A DNA stretch of 64,000 nt from Ischnura elegans (Eukaryota; Arthropoda; Insecta; Odonata; Coenagrionidae), in assembly GCF_921293095.1 (NCBI RefSeq), contig NC_060248.1:74345243-74409242 (forward strand). Direction: 5' to 3'. Numbering within the stretch: position 1 is the first letter of the stretch; each line of letters opens with the position of its first letter. Under the pieces are notes generated by a model. It searched no databases. It was given only the letters and a program-made list of their open reading frames with translations, and was not told the origin of the DNA. Below are positions 56,852 through 64,000 of this stretch, one piece after another. Made by a program: the position numbers and the translations under genes.

Positions 56852-57041
56852 TTTCTGTGGAAAACAAAGTTCCAAAGGAAGTTCATCTCCTTCATGAGGT
56901 GCCATGAACCAGCTTTTTGCCCATCCTTCTCATGGTCATCATCACTGCCAATACCTTCTCCATGGCTGGACATAATGATTTTCTTTCTTTCTCGTGCGAA
57001 CCTCTCCCTCAAGGATTTCCACCGCATTTTACATTCTCTCA
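56852..57041 (-). CDS. MADF-BESS protein, second half of the MADF domain
   Basis: Minus-strand exon bounded by acceptor TTATATTTCAG (ending at 57042) and donor CACAGAAA then GTAAGAT (intron from 56851). It reads RECKMRWKSLRERFARERKK, a gap of acidic linker (GIGSDDDHEKDGQK), then SWHLMKEMNFLWNFV. That is the second and third helices of a MADF domain: C..RW..LR..F.RE and W.....M.FL. It enters in phase 1 and exits in phase 2, matching the BESS exon. The first MADF helix (the L-I-x-x-V...Y exon) was not found upstream as far as 64000; it may lie beyond the window or be too short to recognise. Confidence 0.85.
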
Positions 57042-58038
57042 CTGAAATATAAGGGGATAAAATTGTTAATTATGATTCTCATTAATTCTGCATCGGTGGT
57101 TGTTGAAGTGTTCCGTTTTTTTTATAGATATGACTCAAGTCATATTAAGGCTGTAATAATGTTTGCAGTACTGTCGAATATCTATGTAAAATGCATATTT
57201 TGTGGTGGTTAGATGTGTTTGGTCGGTAGATAATTGGTATAACCGTTTTTACGTATGCTTTATTACTTGATGGATATGTTAAGAAGGCATTATTTAAGAC
57301 AGTAACCTGCACATTTTCTGCATTATTTTAACATTCCCTTTCATAAAGCCTCTTGTTATACCCTATTTTTTTCATTGCTTTTGAGATTTTCTTTCTTTAT
57401 TTTACTCCGTTTCCACTGGTCGTCCTGGTTTCCTCCTTCATGGACCAGATGCCCGTAATTATCAATTAGTGATGCTAATCGGATTTTGAATGTTTTTCTC
57501 GCTTCATTTTCGCTTCCCGGTCAATCCTGGTAGATTACGTGCCTATGAGACACAGGAAATGCTATCTGCATATTTTTTTAATAGTATGAACACATGTAGT
57601 CTTTATTATTAATTACATTTTACCATTTTCCCGTTGTTCTCAACATTTTGCTGACAAGGGCATTGTGGCGTACAACGAGTTGCAAAGGTACTACTTAATA
57701 CTGGGATGGTTTGCGTGCGTAATCATTGCAGAAACGGTGGAAGATGCATAATTCCCCGAATTCACGCCGGAGGAATGTATACATCTTATAGTATAGAAAG
57801 CCATTGAAATGGGAACTTGAGTTTATTTAGCAGAGACTTATGCTGCTCGGCTTTCCTAGCCTAGTCCTAGTTGTTGGCGTTACTGGTCGGCAGTTGTCCA
57901 AGCTGATCGGCTTGTCCTACGGTTCTCTTCTCCTTTTTACTGACCAGAATCTTGGCAGGAAGTCGTATGAACAAACAATGAAACATAGTGAACTATTCGC
58001 GGCAAGTTATCTTTCAGGCTCAAAACATGCATATTTAA

Positions 58039-58098
58039 TTTTTGTCAGTTAACGTAAGTTAACTTTTTCAAAAGTTAACTTACGTTAACTGACAAAAA
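58039..58098. repeat. Perfect 60-base palindrome (29-bp arms, 2-base loop)
   Basis: Left arm 58039-58067 and right arm 58070-58098 are exact reverse complements, built around GTTAACGTAAGTTAAC. A third GTAAGTTAACGTAAG follows directly. It is not flanked by any recognisable target duplication. Confidence 0.9.
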
Positions 58099-58879
58099 CG
58101 TAAGTTAACGTAAGACTTTCTGTTTTTGATATCGGTGTCTTCGTGCTGTGGTCATTTTTTCGAGTATGATCTTGTAGTTGGTCGTTGTTAATTACGCTAC
58201 CTCATTTAATTACATTTGGTCCATGAAGGTAGATGCACAATAAGTCCTTTCTCCTGTTAATGAGGGTAAGAAGTCCCTTGTAGGCATAATTACACCTTCC
58301 ATGCTCGTCGGGTTCCTGGGTCTCATTACATCCGCTTAGACTTCAGCTGTTGCGTGCGTTTATATGAAGGCCTTTCCCTTGTTGCGCACGTACTACTGTG
58401 GCAGACTGGTTGAGCGGTGACCGACGAGAGACCATAGTGGAACTTGTTTTACCGTGGTAGTCACGCCTGTTATTTAATTATCTAGTATCATCGGGTATTA
58501 ATTGTAAGTATGCCGACAAACGACAATGGAAATTAAATGCTCTGGAGTATCTGGAGCTCTGTTCATCAGGTAGAGGCTAGTGCACCGTTGATATATTGAC
58601 AATCAGGGAGTCGGAAAAATACACCCCTGTGAATTTTTCTTACTCGATTATTTTTTAACGCTCTTGCTGGTTGTGCTATTTTAATGTGGGAATCGTTTTC
58701 CTGAAAACCGCAAAAACATGTTTTCGCTGCCTGTTATTGTCATTCGCGCTCTTGCTGTCTATAAAAATAAGCCTGCGTTAGGTTTGGAGCATTTTGTTCT
58801 TTTGTTTATCATAATTTTATGCATATTTAGCATACTTTTTTCTTTTGTTTGTGATCTGATAAGTATGCAAAAATAATTT

Positions 58880-58924
58880 CGGTATATTTACAATGAGGGG
58901 AAATCCCTCATTGTAAATATACCG
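58880..58924. repeat. Perfect hairpin (20-bp arms, 5-base loop)
   Basis: CGGTATATTTACAATGAGGG (58880-58899), loop GAAAT, then its exact reverse complement to 58924. It could be a very short MITE, a replication-generated palindrome, or a structured transcript segment. Confidence 0.9.
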
Positions 58925-59032
58925 TCAGTTCTTTGAAGCGACCCTTATTTTGTTCTTGTCGTTCCGCTGCGAAATTACTATTAGGTGAACGTCTCGCTGA
59001 AAAGTGATTTATGTTAATCGCACATTTTTAAA

Positions 59033-59220
59033 GGCCGTTTTACACGGGGCAGGTCATTACAACATTAATTTCTCATTATGGCGTGCAATTGCGCGCTTGA
59101 GTGAGCGAAATTAGAACAGGTGTTGTTTTTCTATCTTACTTCCATACATTTTCGCATGCGTCCTAGCGATTCGCCGCTATAAACAACACAATTTTGACTA
59201 CGTTTTCATGGAGAATAACT
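59033..59220 (+). mobile_element. Truncated GGCCGTTTTACACGGG element
   Basis: One end (GGCCGTTTTACACGGGGCA) and internal blocks (GTGCAATTGCGCG, GAGCGAAATTAGAACA) resemble the MITE at 38835-39075. The second inverted end is absent. Confidence 0.5.
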
Positions 59221-59628
59221 TAAGGGGTTCATAATAAATAATCATGTACCACTGTGATTTAAAATTCATAGTTAAAAATTCTGGATCCTCTATGCACTTT
59301 TTAAAATTTGGCTGCTACAAATTTCGTGAAAATTCGTTAAGGAAATCGCTTTTTAATGGTACAATGGACCAATTTTGTTTTATTACCGATTGAGATTGAG
59401 TTTTGAAGATAAATATATTTTTCCGTTTTTCTATTCGTCCCTTACTTATCGAGCTATTGTTTATTATTATCATCATAAAAATAAAGTTACAATTAGAACA
59501 TTCTGTCGGATGGTAACATAGATTTTACCATGGCCAAAACATTTCGACCGTTCAAATATTTTTAGACGCCCGTTGCGAATTATTGGTGACGTTATTCAAT
59601 CAATATATGAGTTTTCTCAATGAAAATA

Positions 59629-59886
59629 TCACTCTCCCAGTCGTGTTACTACCCTTGCAGGTGATGCGCATTCATCCTGCCAATCCTTCAGTACTGTTTT
59701 CCAGTCTCTGACATTCGATCGCTCATCCCCATAGACATTATTCATCACCGACTGCCGGCCATTTGTCATGATGCTGTCGATAACCAGTTCCTTCCGTACA
59801 GTATATGTATTTTTTACATAGGAAGAAGAGCGTTGGACCTCATAGAACAATGCAAACTTGTATCTGCAAGCTTTGACCTGATATGG
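59629..59886 (-). other. Possible coding exon or transposon gene remnant (minus)
   Basis: After a CAG on the minus strand an open frame reads VKACRYKFALFYEVQRSSSY, further on MNNVYGDERSNVRDWKT, VLKDWQDECASPARVV and TRLGE, then stops at about 59629. The composition is protein-like and the DWKTVLKDWQ segment vaguely recalls Myb/SANT-like helices. No donor or matching partner exon was found, so it is left undecided. Confidence 0.3.
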
Positions 59887-60767
59887 AACGTGTGTAACTC
59901 AAGAGAGCACGTAAGTGTTCGGAGAACGCGAATAATTGAGTTATGTGTCATGCATTGGTGTAATTCTTTGTTGGGTGACTATACTATGGTGAAAGGGGTC
60001 ACTTTAATCCTTATTTGATTGGATGTTTGTGATAAACGAGGTTTTTCTTCCTCTTCATATATACCCCTTTATGCTACTATGCGCTTTCCTCTTTGTTCCA
60101 AGGTTTGTGTTGGATTCTCTTTTAGGAGGGAGGTACAACACATCGCTTCTTCTTTCTTTTGTCTCTCTCTCCACTTTTGTTTCCGTCATGTTTATATGGC
60201 AATGTGGGAAACACTTCTTTGTTTGTCATATAAATGTTTATTATGACTACGAGTCAGATTGGTTTGAAGTCCGCATGGGAATTATCTCCATTTTAAATTA
60301 ACTAGCTACCTTTCTGATTTCAAGCGATGCAGAAATGTCTTCCTTTAAATCATAATTGAATTCCATCACATTATTATGATGTGTATTTTATTATTCAGGC
60401 GATATTAACTACCGCTTCACAGAAATGCTGCATTATAGTGAAACGTATTGTGTACATCTACGTCTGCATAATACCCTGGCCACCACTAGGGTGTTAGGCA
60501 GGGGTTGATCATTCAAGAGTCTAGAGTAGGACAATGGAAAAAATAAAAACATGCATTAAGTGGACCAAGCGAGCGGCGCCATTAATTCTGTTATTCGAGA
60601 CGCCGCTGTTATCCTTAATAGTACGAGGAAATGACTTTTTACATTACTGTTTTGCAGTCTATTTTCTTTTCGTGATCATAATTACTGTAGTTGGATAGTA
60701 TACGAAGGACATGTTTCATGTCGTCTGAGAAAAAATCTCCGAATTTACCAAGAAAATTTAATTATGC

Positions 60768-60935
60768 CAGTGGGTTATCCAGGAATTTCGTTCGGGGGGG
60801 TGGGGGGGTGGGTCCAAAATTAGGGGAAATATTTTTAAAATGGGGTATTCAGTACCTAGAGGGTTTTCTAAGAAGTTTTAACACTTTTCTTCATCAAAAA
60901 AATTGTTCAAATAAATCGTTCGTAAATTCAAGATT
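60768..60935 (+). mobile_element. Interspersed repeat, copy 3 (GTAGCCAGGAATTTCG family)
   Basis: Begins CAGTGGGTTATCCAGGAA, then TTTCGTTCGGGGGGGTGG and continues through GGGTATTCAGTA, AGGGTTTT, TTTTAACACTTTTC in the same order as the reverse complement of 11271-11355. The right end is not defined; a further G/C block occurs at about 60985-61010. Confidence 0.6.
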
Positions 60936-63900
60936 TTTAAATCTTTTTTTCTTTTATGAAACAAAGTAATGTTGTTTTTATATTCGGGGGAGGGGGGTAC
61001 GGACCCCCCGGTTCTCCATCATGCATCCTATGCATGTGAGGGTTTTTATCATTTTTCTTTTCCTCCCATCGGTTCACGCAAGTAAAACAGTGAAAGTGAG
61101 GATACCAATCATATTTGCCTTCCGGTTGAGTACTTCCGATCGGCGCGATAGTATTATGCGGCTAAGTTGTCGGTCGCTTCGTTACCGGAACCGACCGTCT
61201 CTCTGTTCCGCTGAATGTTTTCTACAATTCTACGTGATATTTATAAGGGCCCGAGGGGTACTTGAACTTCAAACTCACTTGAAGCCAATCCCACCCCCAC
61301 TTCCACCACCCCCATCAATGCTTGCGAGGCTTGTGCCCGAACGGGTGAGTGCGTTGGCTTTCGACATCTAATGAGACCTTTATGATGGGCACTTGAAGAG
61401 GATGGACAATACCAACTGCTTTAGGAAATCTCCTAGGAATTTCTGTAAATGAAAGGCTTGAACCCAATACCTGGGGCTGTTCTGTTTAGCCCTTTTCTTG
61501 CCATCGTCTTCATTGGTTCCCGTGAAGGGCAATCCTGTACATTTATAGCCTGTCCCTAACATTGAGAGATATTTGAAGGTCATCCCAAGCGCGAACACGT
61601 TGCCTCATTCCTGAGGCTAGGGACCGTAGGCCTTTCGTTTTCTCCTTTTTATTCATCGATACGCAGGCCGCAAAGTTTTCTGCTGTGCATTATTCTCTCG
61701 CTGGCTATACAGCTGCGGGCTAGGGGCCGTGACGGTAATCGACTCGTAGGTATCGGCTTGGTCGTGACGAGCTTGCTTGCCGTTTTTTGCTTTTATTACC
61801 CGTATTGAATCCACCCATCTTCGTGGATGTGGTCAGAGGGTATGATTTTCATGAATTTTGGTCCCAATACCTAGCACGGTACGAGACAGTAGACCCTAAA
61901 CTTTTCACTATGATAACGTAGGTTTTATACGATTAATATGTCACCAAGAAAGGTCAATTGACCGTGAGTGATATGTTTTGTGTCTAGTTAGCGTTAACCG
62001 GAACGTGATACTGTCGTAATCTTGACTTAAACGGATTTGAAAGTTATGTTAATGAAAAGTATTTCAGGATAACGGTTAGTTAATCAGGTGATTTCAAGTT
62101 GGAGATATAATTAACACTGTTTTTATGCCCAGGAAAAACTGTAATAGGCATTATAAAGCCGGCCCTTAACGTCTTTCATTTTTCCTATAGCTTTGAGACA
62201 TAGGTGGCGATGGTTCCGTTAACAACTTGCATTGTATTGCGGGAGCCCGTATACGTTTGTTTACACGCGACGGGTTCTTGAATGGTAGGCTGATTTTTTT
62301 TACGTTGCTTTAATATGCATTTCTTTGCAGCGTGGGGGCTCTATCCTATTCCCCGTGCTCGATTCTCAGTCACAACACGGAGGGGTGCGCCTGTCTGCGA
62401 GCTTTCGTTTGCTTATTTTCGCGGATATCGAGGGCGCGAACGTGACCTTGTGGATTGCATACCTTTGTTATCTTTTACCCTCGCGTGGTTTCAATCGGTG
62501 GCAGTCGGATTGAATGAAATGTTAGTATAGAATAGAAATTAATTCATCGATTGCAACTGCAGAGGAGAAATAGAGCATAATTCTAACTCTCTTTTGATTT
62601 TTGATTGGTTTCAGGGTCATTGTCAAGTTCATGTGAAATACCAAGTTCAAAGATTGTCACACAAGCACAATTACCTTTGTTAGAATTAATATATCCAGCG
62701 AATATAATTCAACACATTTGTAATCGATCGCTTCCTACGGTTTTTGACCGTGGCAAACTATCCTAGTTTCGTAAGGGGGTTATGCATAATTAAATAAGCA
62801 TTATTTTCTTCATTGGTGACGCATGAAAAATGGTTTTGTGCTATGCCTCCGTGAAGTTATATTATTTCGTGTGTGGAACGAGGCTGGAAAATAGTTTACT
62901 TAATTGGCGAATCCTCTTAAATTACTAGCGCGCTTTTTGTAATAATGAATTTTATTGATTTTTCATTTTATCTTTTTATGGGGTTGAAAGAACTAGGAAA
63001 AAAATTGTAATCCCAAACGTAATTTCCGTTATAAAATGCGAACTTCGCCCATACATTATCGTTGATCGTAATTCTTCTATCGGATGTTTGGTTACTTTAA
63101 ATTATTGAGGAAACTGACTTTTTCGAGTATAGAGAAGAGCTAAGAATATTTCTCAAGACACGTGCCCCCTCAATTCACTCTCTATTGCTCCTTGTATGAC
63201 CTCGACGTCTTTGCAGCAGCGTACGGCTCATCGTTCATCTTCGCTTCACATCGCACATCTACTAACTTATCTAAAAAAAAAACTGGATGTTCCTTCTCAT
63301 TGCCAAAATTTTTGTAAGATCATAACGATATTTCACGCTTTTGTGGAGGAGTTCGTAATAAGTGGTTGAAGAGACCTACCAAAAAATAGACCTAAATAAC
63401 GGAGGTTGCTATTAAATAATAATATCCGCACATGCTGCATAAATTAGTTTGCACAAATACTTTATCCCGGCAATTGAAAGGATTAAGTACATGAATTTAT
63501 GAATGAGATGCTGTGGGCAAGTAAGCTTTGCATTAGTTCCTTTCAGGGAACCAAGCTTTAATCTCTTAATAATGGGAACTCATGGAATGTTCAAATTCCC
63601 GGGTTTTTGGGTCACTTGGGCGAAGATATTATTCCATTATATTAAGCATCGATCGGTTAGTCTGCCGAAAAGGATAGGCCTTTAGTGGAAAAAAGCAGCG
63701 AATGGTAGATGCGCGTTGTTGTAATGTCCCAATGAATGCCATTAATATACAATCCCGTTCGGAGTCGTGTCTCTCCTCGTTATTTAGGACGTACACTGTG
63801 TGCGAGTTCAGCGTGATGTCACTTGAGGGCGCTTGCCCTCTCTCTTGGCTGCGGACCAAGAACTTCGACCAAAGTGAGAGAGGTTTGGGCGGAAGGGAAG

Positions 63901-64000
63901 AGAGGGGGAGAACAAGTCTTCGTCCGTTTCGTCTCGCCCGCCATTAGCCGCGCATTTCTCTTACGCATCCCTCCTCGGTTCATCTGTCTCCATTTATTCG

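Larger units (their letters stand above)
57042..64000. other. Upstream flank of the MADF exon / intron of the 47883 gene
   Basis: Apart from the entries listed inside it, no exon could be supported. Frames at 61021-61371, 62315-62530 and 63702-63947 overlap other frames and lack family features. From about 63840 to the end CpG density rises (GGGCGGAAGG, CTCGCCCGCC, CCGCGCATT), which may mark a promoter just beyond the window. Confidence 0.35.

Noticed and set aside
61021-61371. 116-codon frame with signal-peptide-like start
   Set aside because: Follows a repeat G/C block, has Arg-rich then Pro-run sequence and no family features; likely chance.

Overview
The window looks like nuclear DNA from an insect, probably one with a large, repeat-rich (hemimetabolous-type) genome. 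It is AT-rich, genes are split by long introns, splice sites are of the animal GT-AG type, a MADF-BESS gene (a family greatly expanded in insects) is present, and decayed non-LTR retrotransposons and DNA-transposon MITEs are everywhere. There is no operon, CRISPR array, rRNA or convincing tRNA.

Layout. 1-1037: last intron and terminal coding exon of a + strand gene, followed by a long T-rich 3' UTR-like stretch with paired Pumilio-type sites. About 6.5-8 kb: MITEs. 8728-37043: a large + strand gene of unknown function. Its start exon is at 8728-9146 and a phase-compatible second exon is at about 26780. The intron between them is 17.6 kb and packed with transposons. Three large downstream exons (29258-31624, 32730-33268, 34665-37043) join in perfect phase. 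They encode a low-complexity, basic, Ser/Lys/Gln-rich protein with a PAM2-like motif, which suggests RNA/poly(A)-binding-protein biology. The junction between exon 2 and the 29258 exon is not resolved. 41302-41461: an orphan coding exon. 46.0-46.98 kb: GC-rich promoter region and a likely 5' UTR exon. 47883-47932: first coding exon of another + strand gene whose remaining exons lie beyond the window. Nested antisense in that gene's presumed intron is a MADF-BESS gene (57041-55632).

The most interesting object is at 18810-22427. A MITE-like element with AATAGGGTRGTTTCC ends, found in two more copies at 14712-15372 and 42201-42869, has been interrupted by a 2.95 kb transposon (19126-22074). The inserted element has about 100 bp terminal inverted repeats and a 3-bp TTA target duplication. 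It carries a decayed gene for a zinc-binding protein family common in insect and cnidarian genomes but usually annotated only as uncharacterised. The MITE copies show the empty site, so the element's boundaries are well defined.

At least ten hAT-type miniature elements (ends CAG-GGCG, often with a G/C homopolymer beside the end) can be delimited, five of them with an 8-bp target duplication that is perfect or nearly so. Also visible are a mariner-like fold-back MITE split by one of these, a 2.27 kb element with 150 bp inverted repeats, two perfect hairpins near 58 kb, and two LINE remnants.
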